Below are positions 1 to 7,996 of a stretch of 42,956 nucleotides of DNA, piece after piece; the stretch's first letter is position 1, and each line of letters starts with the position of its first letter. The notes under the pieces are model-generated. The model did no database searches and was not told the origin of the DNA. It worked only from the letters and a program-made list of their open reading frames with translations. Position numbers and translations under genes: made by a program. This DNA is from an uncultured Opitutia bacterium. GTDB taxonomy: Bacteria > Verrucomicrobiota > Verrucomicrobiia > Opitutales > Puniceicoccaceae. The DNA lies in assembly GCA_913056175.1 (NCBI GenBank), contig CAJXLM010000019.1:1-42956 (forward strand). The letters run 5' to 3'.

Positions 1-86
1 TCCGCCCCCAACCGAAACTCCCCCAACAACTCCCCCCGCAAATAGTAGTACCCCTCCCCCTTCAACTTGTACCGCCGCCGTCTCAT
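1..86 (-). CDS. RAYT-like (Y1 transposase-related) protein, N-terminal fragment cut by window edge
   Basis: Only the first 28 codons are inside the window; the ATG is at 86 and the frame runs off the left edge. The N-terminus starts MRRRRYKLKGEGYYYLRGEL and matches the copy at 42841 (84 of 86 bases identical by eye) and, less closely, the full-length copy at 24269-25165. The coding strand is extremely G-rich and C-poor. The family is related to REP-associated tyrosine (Y1) transposases, but no catalytic region is visible in this fragment. Confidence is high for family membership and none for whether the gene is intact. Confidence 0.75.
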   Translation of the reverse strand, partial: MRRRRYKLKGEGYYYLRGELLGEFRLGA

Positions 87-117
87 ACACCCAATCCCAA
101 CCCCACTCACCTTGGAA

Positions 118-144
118 GTCAAGCGTGTGTAAAGCCTGTCATTA
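118..144 (-). repeat. 27-bp element upstream of RAYT-like gene (left copy)
   Basis: These 27 bases are identical, in inverted orientation, to 42783-42809. Each copy ends (gene strand) in CTTGAC exactly 31 nt before the ATG of its RAYT-like gene. Similarity to the other end of the window stops abruptly just outside this element, so it probably marks the edge of the repeated unit. Whether it is a promoter, a protein-binding site or a transposition end is not known. Confidence 0.7.
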
Positions 145-184
145 TATTCCGGCCCGGTGAGATGGAGCGGGAGAGGGGGTGGGG

Positions 185-1465
185 TTAGCGGAGGCCGCCG
201 GGGAGGCCGTGGGGGCCGTAGCCGACCAGTTCGAGGTAGGCGAGGCCGCGGAGGCCGGAGGGGGAGGAGACGGAGCAGGCGCCCTCGTAGTAGGCGTTGT
301 CGGCGAGGGGATCGCGGACTTCCTGGTCGTCGAGGCGTGGGTGGAGGCGGAGGGAGACGGGTTGTCCGGTGGCGGGGTCGCGGGTGTCGATCCGGACGGT
401 GGACGGGTAGGAGGTGCCCGTGTGGGGGCTGGTCCACGAATCGATTCCCGTCCACTGGAAGTCGGGCCCGGGCCGGAAGGCCGTCTGGGAGCCGTCGGGC
501 CCGATCCAGACCAGGCGGGAGAAGGGGGAGGGGGTGCCGTCCTCCCGGCGGAGGATGTAGGCCTTGAGGGACCGGCCGTCCTCGAGCTGGATGGCGGTCC
601 AGTCCCACCCGGCGAGGTCGTCCCCGAGTTGCTGGGAGCTGACCTCGTGGTCCATCCAGGCGGATCCGGAGACAATCCTTTCCTTCCCGTGGACGGTGAG
701 CGTCCCGGCCACCTCCAGCCGTGGGAAGGTAAGGTAATAGCTGCGGGCGGCCGGGTCGGAGCCCTTGCGGGAGGTGCCGTCCTCGCCGAAGACCACCAGC
801 GGCTGTTGCGGGGTGAGGGTCAGGCGGGCATGGCTGTCCGGGCCCGTGGAGAAGACCAGTTCCATCCGCTCGGTCTCCGGGTCGGCGAGGGCGAGGGACC
901 ACGGCCCGTGGCGGACCGCGAGGGTGTCGGTGGCGGCGGCGGCGTTCCAGCCCTCCCGGTCCATCCGGTGGGCCTGGAGGAATTGTCCGCCGTCGATGTC
1001 AGCGAGGGCCACATGGGTGGAGAAGATCTGTCGGTCCCCGGCGAGAGGGTCGGCAGCGGGGAGGGAGTCTTCCTCTTCCGGGAGCGGGCCGGCGTAGCGG
1101 AAGAAGGTGACCTGGAAGCCGTAGGAGCGGCCGCCACCGTCCGGACTATTGCGGGCCGACTCCGGCGTGCCCGTCGTACCGCCGACGCTTTCGAGGTGCC
1201 CCGTGAGGTACCACCACTCGATCCGGTAGTCCGGGTGGGATCCGTGGTCCCGGGGAAAGGAAAAGGCCGTGCCCGGCTGAGGCACCGGGAATCCATCATC
1301 GGTGCGGGCGGGCACCGCCGGCGGTTCACCGCTCGCCCCGGGGGAGGCCGTAGCGGCGAAGGTGCCCATGGCCATGGTGCCGAGGGCGAGCGCACCCGTC
1401 CCGAGGTGGCGGAGGGTGCGGCGGAGTCGGGAGGGTTGGTGCGGGGAAACGGGCGAGGTCATCAT
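185..1465 (-). CDS. attH: AttH-like secreted lipocalin-fold protein (COG5621/CrtC-like)
   Basis: A 426-residue protein with a basic, hydrophobic N-terminus (about residues 12-45) typical of an export signal. The core carries hallmarks of the AttH/DUF2006/carotenoid-hydratase-like family: an EWWYLTGHL motif early, YGFQVTFFR, a WMDHEVSSQQ motif followed by GWDWTAIQLEDG, and a final YYEGACSVSS. These proteins are predicted to bind a hydrophobic ligand; an enzymatic reaction is not established. The ATG at 1465 overlaps the stop of the upstream permease gene (ATGA), so translation is probably coupled. Together with the ATPase and double permease this gives the attEFGH arrangement, in which AttH would receive or hand on a lipid-like substrate outside the cytoplasmic membrane (inference). 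Confidence 0.82.
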   Translation of the reverse strand: MMTSPVSPHQPSRLRRTLRHLGTGALALGTMAMGTFAATASPGASGEPPAVPARTDDGFPVPQPGTAFSFPRDHGSHPDYRIEWWYLTGHLESVGGTTGTPESARNSPDGGGRSYGFQVTFFRYAGPLPEEEDSLPAADPLAGDRQIFSTHVALADIDGGQFLQAHRMDREGWNAAAATDTLAVRHGPWSLALADPETERMELVFSTGPDSHARLTLTPQQPLVVFGEDGTSRKGSDPAARSYYLTFPRLEVAGTLTVHGKERIVSGSAWMDHEVSSQQLGDDLAGWDWTAIQLEDGRSLKAYILRREDGTPSPFSRLVWIGPDGSQTAFRPGPDFQWTGIDSWTSPHTGTSYPSTVRIDTRDPATGQPVSLRLHPRLDDQEVRDPLADNAYYEGACSVSSPSGLRGLAYLELVGYGPHGLPGGLR

Positions 1466-4095
1466 GAGTCGGGGGAGCTTGGGCGATCGCGAGCGCGGGT
1501 GGAGCGAGCGCAGAGCCAGCCGACCAGCGCGCCCGTGGCGACGATGGCGACTGCTTGAAGGGCCATCTCGGTGGCGGGCAGCCGGTAGAGGAGGGTCCAG
1601 CCGAAGGATTGCCGGTTGATCACGAAAATCAGGAGGGCGGCGAGCGCGAGGCTGAGGACGAGTCCTCCGAGGACGGCCACCGCGGCCAGCCCGGCGCCCT
1701 CGGTGGCGAGGACCTTGGCGATTCTCCGCTCGTCGAGCCCGAGGCAGCGGAGTGTGCGGAGGCTGGCGGCGTCCTCGCGGATGATGGTGAGCAGGGCGAG
1801 GGCGAGTCCCGCAAAGGCGACGCCCAGCCCCAGCACCTGGATGGCCTGGGCAATCGTGAAGGTTTCCCCGAAGATCCGCAGGGCGGTCGCGCGCAGCTCA
1901 CCCTGCCGGAGAAACTGGAGCCCCGTTTCGCGCGCCCGCCATGTCTCCAGCGGGATCGGGGCGCCCGGTTCCGTGTGGATCACCGCGTTGGTGTAGAAGG
2001 GAATGTCGAACCAGGAACGGAGGGCCCTGAGGTCGGTTTCGAGGAGGCCCCGGTCGTTTCCGTAGTCGGCCTTGACGGCCCGGATCCAGAGCGTGCGCGG
2101 ACCGGCGGGCGTGGTCAGGGTGACCCGGTCCCCCTGGCCCTTCCCGAAGCGGTAGCGAAAGGTTTCGTTGACAACCGCGAAGCTGTCGGCGTCCGCCGGC
2201 TGGGCGCTGAGGGGGAGGGGTTCCTCGATCCAGAGGAATTCCTCCTCCTCGAGGAGGTCGGGATAGCGGGCTCCGGCGAGAAGGACCGTACGCCCCTCGA
2301 GGGGAACGGGAAAGCGGGCGGAGGGCAGCACCGCGCGTACCTCCGGCTGTGCCTCCAGCCACTCGACCGTGGCGAAGGGGACCCCCGGCTGGCCCCCCGC
2401 ATCCGGGGCGGAGAGGTAGACATCGGCCTGGAAGCGGACATTCAGCCAGCGGACGACGGTGCTCTCGAAGCTGCCGACCATAATGCCCATGCTGAGGGCC
2501 ATGCCCGTGGCCACGAAGAGCCCGGCCACGGCCAACCGGTGGCGGCTGGAGGCGGCCCGGAGGCGCTGGAAGCCGTGGCGAAGCGCCGGGGGAAGGGAGC
2601 GCCGACCGGCGAGGGCACGGGCGACCGGCCGGACGATCCCCGCCACCAGCAAGGTTCCCCCGATCAACCAGGCAAAGGCGGCGGCATAGCCGGCCACCGG
2701 AAACCGGCTGCCCGCTGGCAGGGGCACGGGCGGCAGCCAGAGTACGGCGAGGCCGAAGACCACGAGGACCAGCCCCAGCCCCGGGCGCCGGAGCAGCCCG
2801 AGCCCCGGCCGGAAGCGCCCCGCGCTGAGCACCTGGGCGGGCGGGGTGGAGGCGGCATCGCGGAGGGGCAGCCAGGCGGCGAGGAGGCCTCCGCCCAGAC
2901 CGAGCAGCAGGGCCATGGCGACATCGCCGGCCTGCAGCTGGGCGCTGGCGGCGGTGGTCTCCAGATAGAGCGTGTTCACGGTGCGGGCGACCGCCCGGAC
3001 CACCAATTGTGAGCCGAGGCTCCCGAGGACCAGGCCGGCAGCGGTGCCGGCGAGGGCGAGGGCGGCGATGTCGAGCGCCCAGAGCTTGCGGATCTCCCCG
3101 GCGGTCAACCCCAGCGAGCGGAGGATCCCGATCTCGCGACGCCGTTTCACCACGGCCGCGTCCATTCCCAGGGCGATCAGGTAGAGCCCGACAAGGAGGG
3201 CGATCAGGGAGAGGATCAGCAGGTTGAGACGAAAAGCCGCGGTCATCTGGGCCCCGGCAGCCTGTTGTTGTCCCGGCAGCAGCACTTGCCAGGCTCCCCC
3301 GCCGACCCCGGCCAACTCCTCGGCGAGGATCCTGCGGAGGGCCTCGGCGTCGGGGAGTTCCGGGTCGACGAGGATCTCGACGCGGTCGACTCCACCGCGG
3401 TCGAGCAGGGAACGGGCGGCGGCGAGGTCGAGAACGACCAGGTTGGGCGGTACGGACACCCCGCCCTCGCCGGGGGGCAGGACTCCGCGAACGGTGAGGG
3501 CGTGCTCCTCACCGCGGGCGCGGATCGTCCACGTCTCCCCCGGGGAGAGCCCCTCGCGCCGGGCCACCTCCGGGGCGACCCAAGCGGAGCGGCGGTCGCG
3601 GAGGATGGACCAGAGTCCCGGTTCCTCGCCCGGTGGGGGGAGGAGGTCCGCCGAGGAGTCGGCGACCGGCGCGTTCTGGATCCCGACCAGGTCGACCCCG
3701 AGCAGGCGGAGCGGCCGGCCCGGATCGGTCCCCGCGGTGGCCGCCTCGCCCTCGACCAGCGGGACCACCTCGGCCGGGCGCAGCCCGACCGTGTCCCGGA
3801 TCCGGCCCAGCTCCCCCGCGGAAAACGCTCCCACTGCCTTTTCCACGGTGACGGTGCTGCGGCCGGTGACCGCATCGGTAAAGCCCTCGAAGCCCGTCAC
3901 GGCCGCCCGGTTCGCCATCTGGATGGAGAGGAAGCCTCCGACGCCCAACCCGAGGATCGCCACCAGGGCGAGGGTTTGCCACGGCTGGTTGCGGGCGTGG
4001 CGCAGGCTGGTCTTTCGCCAGAGCGCACCGAGCCTCCGGGCTGGACCCGGAGGAGCCGGGGAGGCCGACGCGTGCGGGAGGGGGCGGGCCCTCAT
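1462..4095 (-). CDS. ABC transporter permease with two FtsX/MacB-type domains (AttF-AttG fusion type)
   Basis: An 877-residue integral membrane protein from the start chosen here. One TM segment near residues 42-62 is followed by a large extracytoplasmic domain, three TM segments, further hydrophobic stretches, a second extracytoplasmic domain and a final FtsX-type triplet of TM segments. This duplicated FtsX layout is that of YbbP and of fused AttF/AttG. The open frame extends to 4125, but the ATG at 4095 overlaps the ATPase stop as ATGA, and the same ATGA junction recurs at the next gene, so I prefer 4095. It pairs with the ATPase at 4095-4796 and the AttH-like protein downstream. The likely role is lipid or lipoprotein movement out of the inner membrane; the substrate is unknown. 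Confidence 0.85.
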   Translation of the reverse strand: MRARPLPHASASPAPPGPARRLGALWRKTSLRHARNQPWQTLALVAILGLGVGGFLSIQMANRAAVTGFEGFTDAVTGRSTVTVEKAVGAFSAGELGRIRDTVGLRPAEVVPLVEGEAATAGTDPGRPLRLLGVDLVGIQNAPVADSSADLLPPPGEEPGLWSILRDRRSAWVAPEVARREGLSPGETWTIRARGEEHALTVRGVLPPGEGGVSVPPNLVVLDLAAARSLLDRGGVDRVEILVDPELPDAEALRRILAEELAGVGGGAWQVLLPGQQQAAGAQMTAAFRLNLLILSLIALLVGLYLIALGMDAAVVKRRREIGILRSLGLTAGEIRKLWALDIAALALAGTAAGLVLGSLGSQLVVRAVARTVNTLYLETTAASAQLQAGDVAMALLLGLGGGLLAAWLPLRDAASTPPAQVLSAGRFRPGLGLLRRPGLGLVLVVFGLAVLWLPPVPLPAGSRFPVAGYAAAFAWLIGGTLLVAGIVRPVARALAGRRSLPPALRHGFQRLRAASSRHRLAVAGLFVATGMALSMGIMVGSFESTVVRWLNVRFQADVYLSAPDAGGQPGVPFATVEWLEAQPEVRAVLPSARFPVPLEGRTVLLAGARYPDLLEEEEFLWIEEPLPLSAQPADADSFAVVNETFRYRFGKGQGDRVTLTTPAGPRTLWIRAVKADYGNDRGLLETDLRALRSWFDIPFYTNAVIHTEPGAPIPLETWRARETGLQFLRQGELRATALRIFGETFTIAQAIQVLGLGVAFAGLALALLTIIREDAASLRTLRCLGLDERRIAKVLATEGAGLAAVAVLGGLVLSLALAALLIFVINRQSFGWTLLYRLPATEMALQAVAIVATGALVGWLCARSTRARDRPSSPDS

Positions 4096-4796
4096 TCCTC
4101 TGCGGGGGTGGGCTCGCCGATCCATTGTCCATCGCGCATGTGCAGCACGCGGTCGCAGATCCGGGTGGTTTCCGGTTGGTGGGTCACCATGACGAGGGCC
4201 GTCCCCGCGGAGGTACAGAGTTCGGCGAGCAGGTCGAGCACCCGTTCCCCGCTGGCCGTGTCCAGATTCCCGGTGGGCTCATCGGCGAGGAGGAGCCGGG
4301 GGCGGATGGCGAGAGCCCGGGCGAGGGCGATGCGCTGGCACTCGCCCCCGCTGAGCTCGGAGGGAGTGCCCGCGGCGCGGTGAGTCATGCCGACCGCGGC
4401 GAGCAGGTCCTCGACCCGTTCGCGGCGCTCGCGCGAGGACACCCCGGCGAACTCCAGGGGAAGCTCGATGTTCTCGCGGGCGGAGAGGGTGGGGAGCAGG
4501 TGGAAGAACTGGAAGACAAAGCCAATGGCGGAGCGGCGCAGGGCGGCCCGGGCCGACTCGTCGAGCGCGGCGAGATCCTCGCCACGAAAGAGGATGCGGC
4601 CCTCGTCGACGGTCTCGATGCCCCCGAGGCAGTGGAGCAGGGTGGACTTGCCCGAGCCGGAGGGACCCATCAGGGCGAGCCGCTCTCCCGGGTCCAAGCG
4701 CAGGGAGAGGCCGCGGAGCACCGGCTGCGGGTCGTAGTGCTTGCTGATTCCCTCGGCAACGAGAAGCGGGGTGGGGGAGGGGGAAGATGCGTCCAC
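4092..4796 (-). CDS. ABC transporter ATP-binding protein (LolD/MacB/AttE class)
   Basis: A 234-residue ATPase with Walker A GPSGSGKS, Q-loop region FVFQFFHLLPTLS, signature LSGGE, Walker B LLLADEPTGNLD and the switch histidine in VMVTHQP. The Q-loop sequence and 'DEPTGNLD' are typical of the LolD/FtsE/MacB/AttE group that partners FtsX-type permeases. The start is GTG at 4796, 15 residues before the conserved region, and no Shine-Dalgarno motif precedes it. The stop overlaps the permease ATG by 4 nt. This is the first gene of the three-gene export operon. Confidence 0.9.
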   Translation of the reverse strand: MDASSPSPTPLLVAEGISKHYDPQPVLRGLSLRLDPGERLALMGPSGSGKSTLLHCLGGIETVDEGRILFRGEDLAALDESARAALRRSAIGFVFQFFHLLPTLSARENIELPLEFAGVSSRERRERVEDLLAAVGMTHRAAGTPSELSGGECQRIALARALAIRPRLLLADEPTGNLDTASGERVLDLLAELCTSAGTALVMVTHQPETTRICDRVLHMRDGQWIGEPTPAEE

Positions 4797-5251
4797 GGCG
4801 GGAGCTTAGCACAGCTGCCCCGATTTGCACGCAGGGGAAAGCGTGGGACGGCCCAAGGAACGACAGAAGCCCGTGGACCCAAGTCCCGGGCCCCTCGCGC
4901 CCGCTCCCCGCTCCCTCCGCCTCGACCGGTGCAAGCGTTCCCGCGGGGCCGCGCCTCCCCGGCGCGCCCTCTTCCGAGGAGCGGCCCCCTTTTCCTTTGG
5001 GGACCCCGCCCCGCCTCCACGCCTCGGCCCCCGCGGCCGTCCCCGGAGGAAGAGCCCGCGGGGAAGGGGCCGACCCGATGCGGGGCCGGGTTGAAGGCCT
5101 GTGATCTTGCGGAGCCCTTCCGGAGGGGGCGGGCCCCGGTTCGCGGAAATCGTGGAAACGCCGACAAATCCCGTCCCCGATGGCGGGTCCCCGCGTTCTG
5201 GCGGGGTTTTGCGCTTCCGGCGGGTCGGGGAATTTGTTGGGATCCGTTTCT
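4797..5251. other. Divergent intergenic region between the att-type operon and serS
   Basis: This 455-bp stretch separates two divergent transcription units and should contain both promoters. I see no supportable gene, tRNA or T-box structure. Open frames here have no recognisable product. The last 30 bp before serS are relatively AT-rich and show no Shine-Dalgarno motif. Confidence 0.5.
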
Positions 5252-6523
5252 ATGCTCGATCCCCACTGGATCCGGGAGAAACCGGAAGTGCTCCGTGCCG
5301 AACTGGCGAAGAAGAAGTTCGGGTCCGACCTCGGGACCCTCCTCGAGCTGGACGCGCGTCGGAGGGAAAGCATCCGGGAGGCGGAGACCCGGCGGGCGGG
5401 CCAGAAGGCCGCCAACGTGGAGATGGCCGCGCTGGAGAAGGGTTCGGAGGCCTTCCGGGCGAAGGTGGCCGAGATGAAGGAGCTGTCGGCGCGGGTCAAG
5501 GAGGCGGAGGCGACCGCCCGGGATGCGGACCGGGCGTGGGAGGAGGCGTGCCTGGAGCTGCCGAATGTCCCGCACCCGGAGGCGCCCGTGGGTCGGGGCG
5601 AGGAGGACAACGTGGAGATCCGGCGGGGCGGGCCGGACCCGGGAAGTTTCCCCGTCGCCGCCATCCACGATGAATTGCCCGGGATGGGTCGGCTCCTCGA
5701 CATGGAGCGGGGCGTGCGGGTGACCGGGGGAGGGTTCCCCTTCTACCGAGGGCCCCTCGCCCGCCTCGTCCGGGTGCTCGTGGACTGGTTTCTCGACGAG
5801 AATGCCCGGCGCGGCTACGAGGAGCTCCTCGCTCCCCTCCTCGTGAATGCGGACAGTGCCCGCGCGACCGGCCAGCTGCCGGACAAGGAGGGCCAGATGT
5901 ACACCGTGCCCGGGGACGAGCTTTACCTCATCCCGACGGCGGAGGTCCCGGTCACCAACTTCTACCGGGGGGAAATCCTGCCGGCGGCGGAGCTCCCCCT
6001 CAAGCACTGCGCGCACACCCCCTGTTTCCGGCGGGAGGCGGGCAGCTGGGGGGCCCACGTGCGCGGTCTGAACCGCCTCCACCAGTTCGACAAGGTGGAA
6101 ATCGTGCGCTGGGAGCGGCCCGAGGACGGGGAGGCGGCGCACCAGGAACTCCTCCGGGACGCGGAGGTCCTCCTGCAGGAGCTCGGATTGCCCTACCGCG
6201 TCCTCGAGATCTGCACGGGTGATATGGGCTTCCCGCACCACCGCCAGTACGACCTCGAGGTCTGGGCCGCCGGGCAGGGGCGCTGGCTCGAAGTGAGCAG
6301 TTGCAGTCACTTCACGGATTTCCAGGCCCGCCGGGCGAACATCCGCTTCCGGCGGGAGCCCGGGGCCAAGCCCGAGTACCTGCATACCCTGAACGGGTCC
6401 GCCCTGGCCGTCCCGCGAGTGCTCGCGGCGCTCCTCGAGAACGGGTACGATGGAGCGGGGGCGGTCCGGCTGCCGGCGGTGCTCGCCGACCGGATGGGAC
6501 AGGAGACCCTCCCGCTCCCCTGA
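5252..6523 (+). CDS. serS: Seryl-tRNA synthetase
   Basis: A 423-residue class II aminoacyl-tRNA synthetase that charges tRNA(Ser) with serine. The ATG at 5252 gives the usual N-terminus MLDPHWIREKPEVLR; the open frame reaches back to 5180, but those 24 residues are not family-like. Residues about 30-105 form the long tRNA-binding coiled-coil arm. Also visible are the TAEVPVTNFY segment, motif 2 (CFRREAGSWG, then VRGLNRLHQFDKVE), the SSCSHFTDFQARR segment and motif 3 (NGSALAVPRVLAALLEN). Length is normal. It is followed after 18 bp by tilS, so it may be the first gene of a translation-related operon. Confidence 0.97.
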   Translation: MLDPHWIREKPEVLRAELAKKKFGSDLGTLLELDARRRESIREAETRRAGQKAANVEMAALEKGSEAFRAKVAEMKELSARVKEAEATARDADRAWEEACLELPNVPHPEAPVGRGEEDNVEIRRGGPDPGSFPVAAIHDELPGMGRLLDMERGVRVTGGGFPFYRGPLARLVRVLVDWFLDENARRGYEELLAPLLVNADSARATGQLPDKEGQMYTVPGDELYLIPTAEVPVTNFYRGEILPAAELPLKHCAHTPCFRREAGSWGAHVRGLNRLHQFDKVEIVRWERPEDGEAAHQELLRDAEVLLQELGLPYRVLEICTGDMGFPHHRQYDLEVWAAGQGRWLEVSSCSHFTDFQARRANIRFRREPGAKPEYLHTLNGSALAVPRVLAALLENGYDGAGAVRLPAVLADRMGQETLPLP

Positions 6524-6541
6524 GCGGCGGGGCGGCGCGCG

Positions 6542-7966
6542 ATGGCCCCGCTCCGGCAGGAGCTGCGGGAGCGCTTCCCCCTCGGGCGGTGTCCCCGAGC
6601 CGTGGAGGATCTCCTGCGGGCGGACGACGGGGACCAGCCGTGGGCGTTGGCGTGCTCCGGCGGTCCCGACTCGTTGTTCCTCCTCTACTGGTGGGCCGCC
6701 CATTTCCCCGGGCGGGTTCCCCGCACCCGCGTGCTTCACTTCGACCATCGGGTGCGGCCCCACGGGGCGGAGGAGGCCGCCCGGGTGCGTTCGTGGGCGG
6801 AGGGCGAGGGCTTTCCCTGTGCCGTGGGAAGCCGGGCGGAGACAGGGCCCGCCCCGGAGGCGGAACTGCGGGCGGCGCGTTTCGCTTTCTTCGGGAGGGA
6901 GCTGCAGGTGTCCCCGCCCTGTCGTCATCTCCTCGTCGGGCACAACCGGGACGATGCCGTGGAGACCCTGCTCCTCCGGCTGGCCCGGGGCAGTCATCCC
7001 GAGGGCCTCGCGGCACCCCGGGCGGTGGCCCGGCACCGGACCCCTTTTCCCCATTGGCGCCTGCGCCCCCTTCTCGGGTGGTCGGCCGCGGAGATTCGCG
7101 CCTTCCTGCGGGAACGGGGAGTCGAGCCTACTTATGATTCCAGTAACGACGGCCTTGGCCCGGAAAGGAACCGGATCCGCCACCAAGTCCTGCCCGCCTG
7201 GGAGGCGGCTCTCGGGCGGGAAGCGGCCGCCGGTCTGCTCCGCAGCCAGGAGGAGCTCGCCGAGTGGGCGGACCACTTCGCGGAGGAGGCGGAGCCGTTC
7301 CTGCGGGGAGCGGGGGCTGCGGAGGCGGGGGAGGAGCTCCGCGTGGGCGAACTGCGGGGGCGCAGCCCGGCCCTGCGAAGGTTCGTCCTGCAACGGATTT
7401 TTGCCCGATGGGAGCAACCAGTCGCTCCCGCGGTGGTGGACTCCCTCGTGGTAACCCTGGGTCGTGGTGGGGATGGCCGCTGGAGTGTCGCTGGCGGTTC
7501 CCGCCTGCACCTTGAGGGAGAGTGGCTCCGCCGGGAGGGGCCTGGCGAGGTCCCGGTGGGGTGGGCTTCCGTCACCTGGCCGCCCTCTGTCCAGCTGCAC
7601 GGACCGGACGGGGACCGTCTCGACCGGCGGAAGTTGTCCAACGCGGAACCGGCCGCCGGCCTTTGGCAGGCGGACCCCGGCCGCGAGGCCTTCCTCGGGG
7701 TGCGTGGTGATCCCCTCCTGCGGGTGCGTCGCTGGGAGGCCGGGGATCGTTATCGGCCCCTCGGGGCACCCGGCACGCGCAAGCTGCAGGACCTCTTCAC
7801 GGACCGTCGTATCGATCGCCTCGTCCGGCGACTGCTTCCCGTCGTGGAGATTCCCGGGCAGGGGATCGTGTGGGTGCCCGGTCTTCCGCCGGCAGAGCCC
7901 TTCCGGGTCGACCGGGGGCACGCTTCGGTTCTGCATTTGACTTACCGTCCCCCTTCGCGAAGTTAG
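6542..7966 (+). CDS. tilS: tRNA(Ile)-lysidine synthase
   Basis: A 474-residue N-type PP-loop ATPase that converts the wobble cytidine of the AUA-reading tRNA(Ile) to lysidine. The PP-loop SGGPDS lies at residues 39-44, followed by HFDHRVRP and the GHNRDDAVETLLLRLARGS helix. The C-terminal TilS domain is visible as RRWEAGDRYRPLG and KLQDLFTDRRI. It lies between serS and ftsH; tilS-ftsH adjacency is common in bacteria and supports the call. Confidence 0.95.
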   Translation: MAPLRQELRERFPLGRCPRAVEDLLRADDGDQPWALACSGGPDSLFLLYWWAAHFPGRVPRTRVLHFDHRVRPHGAEEAARVRSWAEGEGFPCAVGSRAETGPAPEAELRAARFAFFGRELQVSPPCRHLLVGHNRDDAVETLLLRLARGSHPEGLAAPRAVARHRTPFPHWRLRPLLGWSAAEIRAFLRERGVEPTYDSSNDGLGPERNRIRHQVLPAWEAALGREAAAGLLRSQEELAEWADHFAEEAEPFLRGAGAAEAGEELRVGELRGRSPALRRFVLQRIFARWEQPVAPAVVDSLVVTLGRGGDGRWSVAGGSRLHLEGEWLRREGPGEVPVGWASVTWPPSVQLHGPDGDRLDRRKLSNAEPAAGLWQADPGREAFLGVRGDPLLRVRRWEAGDRYRPLGAPGTRKLQDLFTDRRIDRLVRRLLPVVEIPGQGIVWVPGLPPAEPFRVDRGHASVLHLTYRPPSRS

Positions 7967-7996
7967 CGAAAAAGGCGGGGTTTCCGCCGCATTCCT

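Noticed and set aside
5090-5160. tRNA-like stretch with a GGTTCG before serS
   Set aside because: No matching acceptor stem or anticodon arm can be drawn; only a fortuitous T-loop-like string.
4670-7936. 1088-codon minus-strand frame opposite serS and tilS
   Set aside because: Antisense to two well-recognised genes; no domain is visible in it.
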